A program made the position numbers and the translations under genes. Positions 12,968 to 23,457 of a stretch of DNA of 64,000 nucleotides are shown piece after piece. The notes below the pieces were generated by a model. That model made no database searches and was not told the DNA's origin. It saw only the letters and a list, made by a program, of their open reading frames with translations. The DNA is taken from positions 26,722,549 through 26,786,548 of the forward strand of contig NC_052505.1 in the NCBI RefSeq assembly GCF_014356525.2, written 5' to 3'. Source of the stretch: Nilaparvata lugens (Eukaryota > Arthropoda > Insecta > Hemiptera > Delphacidae). Positions within the stretch are counted from its first letter, which is position 1. Each line of letters begins with the position of its first letter.

Positions 12968-13873
12968 ATGGAATCTCAATCTCCGGCTTTAACTCGTTCC
13001 GCTGCCAGTGCCAACTCCAACCAAGATAAGAACCTGGCTATCGCTCCGTCACCGGCTAAGCAGAAGCAGCAGCAACAACAGCAGCAACACAAGAAGCAGC
13101 AGAAGTGCCAGGCCCGGCCGCATTCTGCAGACGGCGTCCCGGTTGCTATGACAACGGAGAACCAGATAGCAGCCGCCCTTGAGAAACTGCTGTCAAACGA
13201 AGCTTTCGTTGACAAGATTGCTGCCCGCCTGGAGGAGCGTTTGTGCGAGCGACTATCTGCCGAGGTTAGCGCTAAGGTGCTTGCCGAACTTGACGGGCGA
13301 CTCGAGGCTATGGCTGACGAGACTAGGAAGCTCGCGAGTGAGGTGGACACCCTCAAAAGTAACATCGCAAGGCTGGAGGAGGATTTCGATTCTCGTCTAG
13401 ACGAGCTAGCTCAGTACTCGAGAATAAATAATATTCGTGTCTCGGGTATTCCGGAGGTTCAAGGTGAGAATGTGACCGCCACCGTTGTTAGTCTCCTGAA
13501 TGAGAAGCTGAATGTGGGAATCTGCCCGGACGACATCGACAGATGCCACCGTGTCGGTCGCCCGACCCACCTCCACCCTCCTGCTGCTGATGACTCGTCT
13601 TCTACTCGTGTGGTTCACAGACAAATTCTCATCAAATTTGTCAGCTACCAAAAGCGAAACTTAGTCATCACGGGCAGACGAGATTTGAAGGGTACGGGAT
13701 TCTCCATTCATGAGGACCTTACCATGAAAAGACGTACGTTTTTCAAAGATTTGTGTATCAATATTGGATTTAAAAATGTGTGGAGTCGAGATGGTGTTGT
13801 GTTTTGGAAAAATAATGGGAAAACGGTCTCTCAGTTCTCCAAAGCTCGCATTCGTATGAATGAAAGTGAGTGA
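12968..13873 (+). CDS. LINE A ORF1 protein (coiled-coil, L1-ORF1-like)
   Basis: Intact 301-codon frame with an ATG start. Residues about 35-47 are glutamine/lysine rich (CAG-rich DNA near 13060-13110). Residues about 70-150 are heptad-like and should form a coiled coil (EKLLSNEAFVDKIAARLEE and following). After QYSRINNIRVSGIPE comes a region like the RNA-binding domain of transposase-22/L1 ORF1 proteins, with HRVGR, a basic IKFVSYQKR segment and an EDLT motif. Such proteins trimerise and bind the element's RNA. No zinc knuckle is visible. The intact frame contrasts with the wrecked ORF2 downstream. Confidence 0.85.
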   Translation: MESQSPALTRSAASANSNQDKNLAIAPSPAKQKQQQQQQQHKKQQKCQARPHSADGVPVAMTTENQIAAALEKLLSNEAFVDKIAARLEERLCERLSAEVSAKVLAELDGRLEAMADETRKLASEVDTLKSNIARLEEDFDSRLDELAQYSRINNIRVSGIPEVQGENVTATVVSLLNEKLNVGICPDDIDRCHRVGRPTHLHPPAADDSSSTRVVHRQILIKFVSYQKRNLVITGRRDLKGTGFSIHEDLTMKRRTFFKDLCINIGFKNVWSRDGVVFWKNNGKTVSQFSKARIRMNESE

Positions 13874-14547
13874 GTGTTTGTGGCCTAGTCTACTACATGA
13901 TTAAGGTATCTATATCTATAGCCAATTTTGTTTAATTCATTTTTTTCAGTATTTAAAATTCTTTATTATTTTCTCTTCAACTTGTGCTCGCGTCCTGGGT
14001 GTCTTGATTTCTCTGTTACGAATTTTCAAAAAAAAAATTCATGAACATTTATTATTTATTATTGAGTGGGGGGAAGCGGTGTTGTCGAGCCACGGAATCA
14101 AATCTGTGTTTTGGCAGCGTCGTGTCTTTCAATTTAGTGTGGATGGCTGCCACAGTGTCACAACTCTCAACAAGTATTTTCTATTAGTTTTATTATAAGC
14201 ATCTATTATTTTTATTATAAACATATTTATTATTATAAAACATCTTTTTATTATTAGTAATCAGGATTTCTTGATGCGTGAGTGTCTGGTTGGAGATTAG
14301 GATTTCTAAGTTTAGTTTATATATTTTGCCGAGGTAACTACGGTAGTTTCGTTATTTTATAATTGATTTTATTTGCATCAGATATGGTCATCTTTTTTCT
14401 CTCTCTAATATGAATCATTACGATAAGATTGTGGAGACTCAACGTGCATATGTTGGCTTCTTCTAAGCTTTTTCATATCTTCTTCTTAACTTTCCGTTTT
14501 CTTCTTTCTTTCTTTCTTCTTTCTTACTTTTTTTTCAAGTATGGTTC

Positions 14548-17500
14548 TTGTCAATGACATTGACGAACATATTTCCCTCGAATGTTACAATACGATTGAA
14601 ATTGAGAATATTTTCCAGTGTCGAACTGAGTTGTTTGGTAATAGAGAATGCAACAAACTCTTTTTTTAATGTCATCCACTTAAATATTAGAAGTTTGAAA
14701 AAAAACTTCGATCAGTTCTCTTACATAATTAGTAATTGTTCAATTGACTTTCATATTATAATTCTTAGTGAAACTTGGGTGGTCGATGATAATGAATTCA
14801 ATTTTAACATAAATGGTTATTCAGTAATTAATAAAATAGGAAAAATCAATAAATGTAACGGAATCTGTATATTATTTAAAAGTAACTTGATTGTAGATGA
14901 GCTGAATTGTGAGATTAATGAAACCAACTCTATTTGTTTGGATATACAACTGCCAGGAGTTAGCGAAAAGATAACTGTTATCGCTGTTTATAGATCGCCT
15001 TCATCCAATGTTGATATTTTTCTGAACAGCTTGAATGACTGTTGGTTAAATCTAAGGAATAAATCTAACGTAATATTCGCTGGTGACATAAATATTCATT
15101 TGAATAGAAATACTAATTTAGCCAGTGAATATTTTGAAATATTATCGTTAAATGGTTTGAAATCCTACATAAATAAACCTACAAGAATTTATAACAATAC
15201 TGAATCATGTATCGATCACATTTTTTTCAAGAACTCTTCGTTCAATTCTGATAATGTTATCAGCTCTATTATGAAAACTAATATAACTGATCATTTTTGT
15301 ACTAGTGTTCACGTTGATCTTGCGGCTGATATTGATGGGTCTGACAAACCTATTAATTATTACAATAAAGTTGATTATGATAAATTATTGTCTTCTATTC
15401 AAAAAGAAAATTGGAGTGAGGTGTTAAGCCCTAATTTACACTTGGATGATGAAATGCTTTTTTTGACTGACAAGATTTCATCCCATGTAGAACAGGCTAC
15501 AGTTAAAGTACATATTCCACATAGATTAAAACCTTTGAAGCCTTGGATCACCAGGGGACTTATTGTAGCAATTGCTAAACGCGATAAACTTTTTAAAAAG
15601 CTCTCTAAACAGCCTTCTAATGTAATATTAAAAGCCGAATACATCTCTTACAGAAATATGCTTAATAAATTATTAAAACAGTGTAAATGCGACTATTATT
15701 GAAACAAGATTTATCAGAATAAAAACAATATTAGGAGAGTTTGGGACTCGAATGAATTATTGGGTAAGAGCCGTAGAAAGGTTGTTCCTAAAATTGATGC
15801 AGACATCTTAAATCGTCATTTTGTTGAAGTAGGTAAAACTTTCGCTGAAAAGCTGATAAGTAATAATCCCAATGCATCTGATGGTAATCTGTTCATGAAC
15901 TCTTCTGTAAATTTAATGGTCATGGCTCCTTTTTCCTATCACCCACAAACGAAAGTGAAATATTAGCTACTATTAACTCTCTCAACAATAACTCTGCTCC
16001 GGGAATTGACAAAATAAGCAATAGAACATTGAAAATTATACTTCCACAAATTGTCAAACCATTAACAGTAATAATAAACCGTTTGTTTTTTAGAAGAGCA
16101 CTTCCCTGTTAGTTTAAAGTTAGCGAATATTATACCGCTTCATAAGATGGGGGATCCTAAGGACCCAACCAATTACGCCCAATCAGCCTGTTAAGTGGTT
16201 TCTCAAAAATAATGGAAAAAGTAATCAAGTCTAGATCAAAATTGGTTACTTAGTCAAACACGAGGTCATTCATAAACAGCAGTATGGCTTTCAGACTAAC
16301 AGAAATACAATTGATTCTATAACTCTCTTAACTCAAACAATTGCCAATAACTTCACTAATAATAAGAAAACAATAGCCATTTTCCTGGATTTAGCTAAGG
16401 CCTTTGACACCATTCCTCATTCAAAATCACTGAACAAGATGGAGAAATTAGGAATTCGTGGTGTACCCCTTAGATTATTCACCAGTTACCTGAGTGATAG
16501 ACATCAAAAGCTTACCTTCGAAAATAAAACTAGTTCTAGACTTTTGAGTGATTTTTGTCTCCCACAAGGCACGGTGCTATCTCCTATCCTTTTTCTCATT
16601 TACATTAATGATTTAATCAAACTTGATATTGAGAACTGTGTGACACTTGCTTTTGCAGATGACACCGCCTTAATATTTACTGGTAATTCATGGGAAGAGG
16701 TTAAAAATAGGGCTGAATCTGGATTAAGAACTGTTAAGCCTGGTTAGATGAGCATATTCTTACCCTCAACGCAAAGAAAAGTGTATTTTTAGCCTTTTCA
16801 CCGAATGTTGTTGGTTTGCTGCTTGATCTCACTCATATCCATATTCATAGTCCTGATTGTAACCTTTCAGATTCATCAGATTGTAGTTGTCCAAAATTAG
16901 CTTACCCTCAACGCAAAGAAAAGTGTATTTTTAGCCTTTTCACCGAATGTTGTTGGTTTGCTGCTTGATCTCACTCATATCCATATTCATAGTCCTGATT
17001 GTAACCTTTCAGATTCATCAGATTGTAGTTGTCCAAAATTAGGTAGAGAAAAATTCTTCAAGTATCTGGGTGTCACTGTTGATCAACATCTTCGGTGGGA
17101 TGTCCACATCAATATCACTTGTAATAAGCTTAAACACTGGATCAACAAATTCTACACTATCAGTAAATTGAGTAACATAGCCGTTTCTAGATTGGTTTAT
17201 TTTGCTTACATCCAGTCTTTTCTTCAATATGGGATTATCGTTTGGGGCGCTGCCTACATGAATCACTTGAATAAGATAATTGTTATTCAGAAGACCTTAT
17301 TAAAGGCAATTCTTGGAAAGCCCAGACGTTTCCCTAGTGACAATCTTTTCAGGGAACTGAATGTGCTGACTGTCAGGCAGCTTCACACGAAAAACTTGAT
17401 AATCTACATGAATAAGCATAGTAATCTCTTCAATCTCCGTTTATCACTGTACAATATTCGTCCCTCATCCATCACTTTCGAATCTCATCATACAGTTTTA

Positions 17501-17656
17501 TCCATTTGTGGAAGGCAGTTCAATTACATTGTCCATAAACTTGTTAACGTAATACCTGATCATTTTATCTCTAACAATTTTACCAGAAATCTTTCTAACG
17601 AAATAAGTCAATGGATCACATCGCATAACTCTACTGATTTGTTCGATTTCTTGTAA
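14548..17656 (+). pseudogene. LINE A ORF2 relic (endonuclease + reverse transcriptase)
   Basis: The first 384 codons include an endonuclease/exonuclease/phosphatase domain with the expected motifs in order: NIRSL, ILSETW, VYRSP, GDINIH, CIDH and TDHF. An in-frame TGA ends this frame at 15702. The same frame resumes directly after it and then shifts near 15940, 16095, 16178 and before 16439. RT motifs follow: DLAKAFD, the LPQGT segment and FADDT with the catalytic aspartates. A further shift near 16740 and the 142-bp duplication separate the palm from the C-terminal thumb region (KYLGVTVDQHLRWDVH, YGIIVWG), which ends at 17656. The start codon of ORF2 is uncertain; the first in-frame ATG is at 14554. 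Confidence 0.88.
16759..17042 (+). repeat. 142-bp perfect tandem duplication inside LINE A
   Basis: Bases 16759-16900 and 16901-17042 read identically (starting CTTACCCTCAACGCAAAG). The unit is not a multiple of three, so it shifts the reading frame of ORF2. Perfect identity in an otherwise decayed element means the event is recent, or is an assembly duplication. Confidence 0.93.
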
Positions 17657-17807
17657 CTTTTCACCTTTCAACTTTTTTTTTCTCTTAAATAAGTTCATTA
17701 TTTCTTGTTAATTGTCTGTATTCTCGAGATTTTTTATTATACAAATTTCATACTTATAATTTATATTTTTGTTTTATGCTTTCACTTTGGTTCTGTAGTT
17801 TTTTGTA

Positions 17808-17856
17808 ACACTCGGCCCCTGCGCACAGGCTTTGCCTTTGCAGGGACCTTCCGTGT
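17808..17856 (+). other. 3' UTR hairpin of LINE A
   Basis: CCCTGC at 17817-17822 pairs with GCAGGG at 17840-17845, and flanking GG and CC extend the stem. It sits between the ORF2 stop and the ATTGA tail, where LINE polymerases commonly recognise their template RNA. That role is inferred. Confidence 0.6.
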
Positions 17857-17973
17857 TTTTGTTAACCTGCTATTTTAAGTTATTTTGTTTTTGTTTTAAG
17901 TTATTTATTTCATAACTACTTTGTACAATAACTATGTTGTAAAAGGATAAATAAATTGAATTGAATTGAATTG

Positions 17974-18546
17974 ATGCAGAAGGCAGTGATGCTCAACACT
18001 GTATCAATGGTTAGGGCATTCTTAAACCTAGCAGCAGAATAATTCATCAAAGTCTTGTCATAGACTGATTTTGATGAAAAACTCACATATTACTGTGATG
18101 AAAAATGAAAATAATAATAATAATGATAATAATTTTTGTTTCCATTAAGATGTATACAAAAGAACAAAAAACAATTATATGAAATAATATTAATCAAACT
18201 GTATGAATAGTGAAGTGATACAAAAGTCTTTACATAGCTAACGTGAAATTTAACACATTACGATTAACATCCGTAACGATTATAATTGACGAAATAAATA
18301 TTGGTGTTTAATAATTTAAATTATAAATATGGTATCTATGATGATAGTGGTGTTATTAGATTATAATGATATCAGTTTTATTAATTTATACATTCATTTA
18401 TTCCAATTACAAGCTGAATGTGAGTTGGAACAGGCAGTAGCCTAATCCCTGTTTGAGAGAAGACAAAAAGAAAGAATAAATTAATTATTACCCATCTAGA
18501 CTCGACTCTACTTCCTAGCTGTTCGTAGGAACCACATGAACAAACA
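17974..18546. other. Junction between LINE A and LINE B
   Basis: AT-rich sequence with AAT-rich runs near 18108-18135. The 5' UTR of LINE B probably occupies the right part, but no boundary or target duplication could be fixed. Confidence 0.45.
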
Positions 18547-19376
18547 TTGTCTACTGTTGTTGAGGCGGGGGTCGCGGTGTCAACACAGAGTGCCGCCGCT
18601 CCGTCTACCTTCACTTCTACTAGTAGTAGGCCTACAACTACTCTCTCACAGGCTGACCTTCAAGCGATCGGCCAAGTTGTTAAACAGCTGATTCAATCGG
18701 AGTTGCCGCCAGATTTCAAAACTGACTTCGCTGAGTTTAAAAAATCGATTCAATTCATTTCGGAGGAATTTGAAAGTTTCAAAAATGATTTAACATCCAT
18801 CAAGCTGGAGAATGAAAAAATTAAAAAGGACAATGAAAAATTGAAAAGTGATAATGAAAAACTGAAAACAGATATTGCGGACCTACAATCTTACAGTCGT
18901 AGAGATAATATTGTGGTTACCGGAATAACAGAAACAAAAATAACGAATGTGTCAATGAGGTTTTTAATATGCTTTCAAAAACGATTGGAAGTGAGTTAAC
19001 TGCTAGAGACATAAGTGTTGCTCATCGCCTTCCCAGTAAGAAGAAAGACAGCATCAAACCGATAGTAATTAAATTCGTACGTCGTCAAGATAAGATGTCA
19101 TGGATGGGTCATTTTCGTCTAGCATCTTCGCAGGACAATAGTGGGGCTGGTATATCGGCGAAAAACATTTCAGCTGTTCTACCTGAAACAAGGGTGATGG
19201 CTTACGAACATTTGATACCTTCAACGCTTGAACTGCTAAATACGACCAGAACAATCGCTCGGGAGAAAGGATATCGCTTTGTGTGGGTACGTGATGGTAA
19301 TATTCTTGTCAAAAAAGACGAAACCAGTAAGAATGTTTTACATATTAAAAGTGATGTGGACCTTTCTAAGATGTAA
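18547..19376 (+). pseudogene. LINE B ORF1 (one frameshift)
   Basis: The first frame (from 18547; the initiator is unclear, since this codon is TTG) gives a serine/threonine-rich head and a long lysine/glutamate coiled coil with repeated NEKLKSD units. It then gives LQSYSRRDNIVVTGI, the standard entry to the ORF1 RNA-binding fold. A one-base shift near 18940, in an A-rich run, moves the rest to the next frame: SVAHRLPSKK, a basic IVIKFVRRQDK and VWVRDGNILVKK, ending at 19376. Apart from that single indel the protein is complete. Confidence 0.82.
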
Positions 19377-19420
19377 GTACTAAAGACTTGTTTAACAATG
19401 AACAGTAAAATAATTTTATT

Positions 19421-22400
19421 ATGGACATTTTTGAAAATTTAGATGAATTCGATGAAGTTGAGACATTATGTTTGAATAACTCTAATGATTATTACAATAT
19501 TATTTCTAATCAACCCAGTGTAAATTTTGATATAATTCATAGTAATATCAGATTCATTGGGAAGAATTTAGACGAGTTCTGTTTAGAATTTGCTAATGTA
19601 TTGCCATTTATAGACATGATTGTATTATCTGAGACGGGTCACCAAGGTGTTAGGCCCATAGGGTGTGATATACCTGGTTTTAATCAGTACTATTCAATGA
19701 ATCACACAAATAGAAATGGGGGTGTAGTAGTTTACTTGAAAAAAGATTATGATCATGTTCATGTGCGGGAATGCACAATAGTTGGGGCTAGTTGTCTCGT
19801 GATAGAGCTGAAAATTTTTGAGGAGGAGTGGGTTATTGTTTGTGCTTACAGATCACCTAATGATAATTGCCAGGACTTTGTTAACTCTTTAGCTGAGCTG
19901 CTTTCGAATTTAAATTTAGGAAAAATATTATATTTGTAGGAGATATAAATATTGATATCTTGAATAATAGAAATAACATCCACACTGAATCTTATTTGAA
20001 TTTATTGAACGAAAATGGGCTTATATCTTATGTGAATTGTTTTACAAGGGTTCCATTTCAGGGAACACCTTCGTGTTTAGATCATTATTTCGGTAATTTT
20101 CACACTAATAAGCACATTGAACCCATGGTATTGAAGACTTGTATTACTGATCACTATGTTACTTCTCTTAGGGTTCGTTGTGAAATAGACTTGACTAACA
20201 ATGCTGCTCAGTTGCCACTTGTTGCCACCAGGCTCGATTATGATAGGCTTTTGTCTCTTATCCAGTCTGAGGGCTGGCAGTCTGTATTTTCTAGTAGGGA
20301 TGTTAATGTTTCAACAGATAACTTTGTAGCAACTCTACAAAGCTATATTGAAAAATCCACTATAAATGTAGCCAAATCTAGTTCGAGGTTTAAAAAAATC
20401 AAGCCATGGATTACTCAAGGTTTAGTATTTTCTATTAGAAGAAAGCAAGCTCTATTTAACAAATGTAAAAAGGAACCATTCAATTTAAATCTGAGAAATT
20501 ATTTTAGAAGTTATCAAAATAGATTGACAGTCCTTATTAGAGAAGCTAAACGATTGTATTATAGCAGAAAAATTGAGGAGGCTGGAAATGATGTAAAACG
20601 GACTTGGAATGTAGTTAGGGAGGTAGCTGGTTGTAAAATAAGGAAGGAGTGTTTGGAAGAAATTGAAATTGATGGTAATGTCTATAGTGCTAGGGATAAT
20701 CCCAATATATGTGCTAATGCTTTTAACGATTTTTTCATCTCTATAGGAGAGAAAATGGTACAAAATATTCCTAGTGAGCCTGGTGATGATTTGCAACCAG
20801 ACAATCCCCACAATCCGCAAGATTATTTTACTTTTCAATATGTATCAGAGACTGAGGTTGTGGAGGCGATCGAGAGTCTTAGAGGTGCATCTGGGCCTGG
20901 TCATGATGGCATTACTGTATCTGTTTTAAAATCTGTTAAAAGTATTGTTGCCTCTCCACTCAAACACATTATTAATGTAAGTTTTGAACAAGGTATTTTT
21001 CCAGATTCTTTTAAAACAACTGTAGTAGAACCAATATTCAAATCACAAGACAAAAGGAAAATTACCAACTATAGACCTATAAGTTTACTTTCGAATTTGG
21101 CTAAAATAATTGAAAAATGTGTAAAGAGACAGCTACATAAATTTTTGGAAGTGAATAATATTCTGTCAAAAAATCAATTTGGTTTTAGAGAGGGGATGGG
21201 AACACAGGAAGCAATTGCTGCTTTTGTTCAAGAAACAATCTTAAACTTGGATGTAGGTAGGAGACAAATAGCTATTTTTCTTGATCTTGCAAAAGCCTTT
21301 GATACAGTTTGCCATGATCGTCGACTTGATTGTCTCCGTAGCCTTGGTCTTGAGGATGTGGCACTGGGATGGTTTTGCAGTTATTTAAAGAATAGGCAAC
21401 AATGTGTTAGAGTCAATAACACTGTTAGTGAATATAAATCTGTTAAAATGGGAATCCCGCAGGGAACAGTGATTGGACCTTGCCTCTTCCTGATCTATAT
21501 TAATGACTTTTGTAACCTTAATTTAATCAATGGGGAAATATTGTCATTTGCAGACGATGCAGTTTTAATTTTTCATGAAGAAAACTGGGCTAGCACATAT
21601 GACTCAGCTGCTAGGGGACTGGGAGAAGTAAAAAAATGGCTTGATAGGAGAAAACTGACTCTGAATTTGTCCAAAACAAAATACATCTCTTTTTCCTTGA
21701 ATATACAGAATCAGCCAGTTAATATGTCACTTGTTTTGCATTCTCCAAATTGTCTTAGTCATGTAGATTTAGGGTGTTCAGTTAATTGTAATAAAATAGA
21801 GAAGGTTAGCAGTATCAGATATCTTGGAGTAATGGTTGATCAGCATTTAAAGTGGGATGTACATTTGTCGCAGCTTACTACACGATCTAGAAAACTTATT
21901 TATTTATTTGTGAAATTACGTTCTGTTTTGCCTATGAAAGTCATGAAGATAGTGTATTATGCACTGGCACAGTCATTGCTCCAATATGGTATTGTGGGTT
22001 GGGGTGGTGCATATACAAATGTTCTAAAACCAGTAAAAACAATACAAAATTTAATATTAAAAATTATTCTGAAAAAGAATAGAATGTATTCAACAAGATT
22101 GGCTTTTTTGGAATTTTCAGTTCTACCGATTAGACAGATATACCTGAAACACATCATATTATATTATAAAAGCTATCACTTTTTCATTTCATTAATAGAA
22201 CGGATTGTGCTATTACAAGACGGGAGGAGTCAGGTCTGGTTACTGTTCCTAGATTATTGACTACTGCTGGTCAGCGTAGCTTCATATATTTATCTCCATT
22301 ATTTTTTAATATTCTTCCAAGTAATTTGAGAGGTTTACTCGCCCAAAAAAACTTTGGACTACATTTGAAAAAGTATCTGGTTAGCTCTCATGGCTGGGAT

Positions 22401-22433
22401 AGTGCCGAGAATTTCTGGATTACATTAGTATAG
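19421..22433 (+). pseudogene. LINE B ORF2 (endonuclease + reverse transcriptase, two frameshifts)
   Basis: It starts at a good ATG at 19421. Endonuclease motifs are HSNIRF, VLSETG, AYRSPND, GDINID, CLDHYF and TDHY. A one-base change near 19930 shifts frame just before GDINID. The RT follows in one long open frame to about 22190: PISLLSNLAKIIEK, NQFGFREG, FLDLAKAFDTV, the GIPQGT segment, FADDA (catalytic Asp pair) and YLGVMVDQHLKW. A second shift near 22190 separates the conserved tail (a YLSPLFFNILPSNL segment), which ends at a TAG at 22431. The protein would be about 1000 residues, normal for a LINE ORF2. Confidence 0.88.
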
Positions 22434-22694
22434 TAATTATTCCAATTGAATAGATTTCATTTTGTACCACATCTTATATCATGTTATACACTGGGCTAGG
22501 CAATATCAGGTCATTATTATAATTTATTATAATTTACAAATTTTGTTGCATCTAACACATATTGTATGTAAATATATTGATCTATTATAGCATCACTGAT
22601 TTATCTTGTTTATTGAAAGGATTTGATTTTAGTTGTTAATGTATATACTGTAATGTTAATTAATAATAAGTAAGTAGTCAAAGTACGGCTGCTC

Positions 22695-22728
22695 CTTCCC
22701 CAAGCTCGAGCTTGCTCTTTTGGGGAAG
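22695..22728 (+). other. 3' UTR hairpin of LINE B
   Basis: CTTCCCCAA at 22695-22703 pairs perfectly with TTGGGGAAG at 22720-22728, and an AGCTCGAGCT palindrome lies inside the loop. LINE A has a C/G-rich hairpin in the same relative place, so a template-recognition role is plausible (inference). Confidence 0.65.
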
Positions 22729-22889
22729 TAGTTCCTTAGGTTTATTTGTATTTCCTATTGATTCATTTTGTTGTTATATTTCTAAATTGTGAATTATTGT
22801 AATGCTTTTTCAAGGAATAAATAAATGAATAAATAAATAAAAAACAAACCAAAACCAAACCCCCGCAATTTGGCGACCCCTACCTCAGT

Positions 22890-23110
22890 GGATAGACCTA
22901 CAAAAAAAGGCCAGGAGTGGAACTCACGTAGGTCACGAAGACTAATCAGTCTGAAGAGACTGCCAAGCATATCATACTGGATTGCGAGAGACTAGGGGCA
23001 AGAAGAAGGGCTCTGTTTGGCTGCTAGCAACCAGTTGATGAATTGAATGTTAGTATAAGGAAAACACCTGGATCTTATGAATTATAAAGGGCGCAGGTAT
23101 CGGTTTGCCT
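22890..23110 (+). pseudogene. LINE C-terminal fragment
   Basis: The frame around 22937-23020 reads ETAKHIILDCERLGARRRAL, matching the histidine/cysteine motif (AxHxxxxCxxxxxxR) near the end of Jockey/R1-type polyproteins. Stops interrupt the flanks. It is a small relic lying between LINE B and relic C. Confidence 0.5.
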
Positions 23111-23457
23111 ACTTAACATACTTGGGACACACAATAAGCTTTGTTGGCATGTGAGGTTCTTTGAACCTTTGGATCCTTGAATCCATCCTTTCATAAAAAC
23201 ATAACATGCTACATAGTCGTCTTACATTTTTGAGTCATCACAGCTGCAATCACAGAAAACGCTTCGAGCTAAACTTTTTCAAGTTGGATTTTTGTATCTC
23301 CAATTTTTCTTTGCTGCTCTATTTGAACAGCTTTCTCAATAATAAGCTTTTTTATTTGCTGATACACTACTGTGGTCTCAACCACTCAACAGTTGGATGA
23401 AGTAGGCCTATACAAAAAGGCAACAGATTATCTGGCCAGTTTCAAAATACATGAGCA

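Larger units (their letters stand above)
12968..17973 (+). mobile_element. Non-LTR retrotransposon A (two-ORF LINE, degenerate)
   Basis: The order is ORF1, a ~670-bp gap, an APE-type endonuclease, a reverse transcriptase, a 3' hairpin and a tail of ATTGA repeats ending near 17973. The layout and RT sequence suggest the CR1/Jockey superfamily; the clade is uncertain. ORF1 is intact but ORF2 carries several frameshifts, an in-frame stop and an internal 142-bp duplication, so it cannot mobilise itself as sequenced. The true 5' end was not resolved and may lie somewhat upstream of the ORF1 start. Confidence 0.85.
18547..22842 (+). mobile_element. Non-LTR retrotransposon B (nearly complete LINE)
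   Basis: It has an ORF1, an ORF2 with endonuclease and RT, a 3' hairpin at 22695-22728 and an AATA/AATG-rich tail ending near 22842. Only three frame interruptions separate it from two continuous ORFs, so it is much younger than LINE A. It is similar to A in structure and motifs and probably in the same broad CR1/Jockey group. The 5' boundary is approximate. Confidence 0.87.

Noticed and set aside
12976..13365. 129-codon minus-strand frame opposite LINE A ORF1
   Set aside because: Shadow of the GC-rich ORF1 coding sequence, with a cysteine run caused by the CAG repeat.
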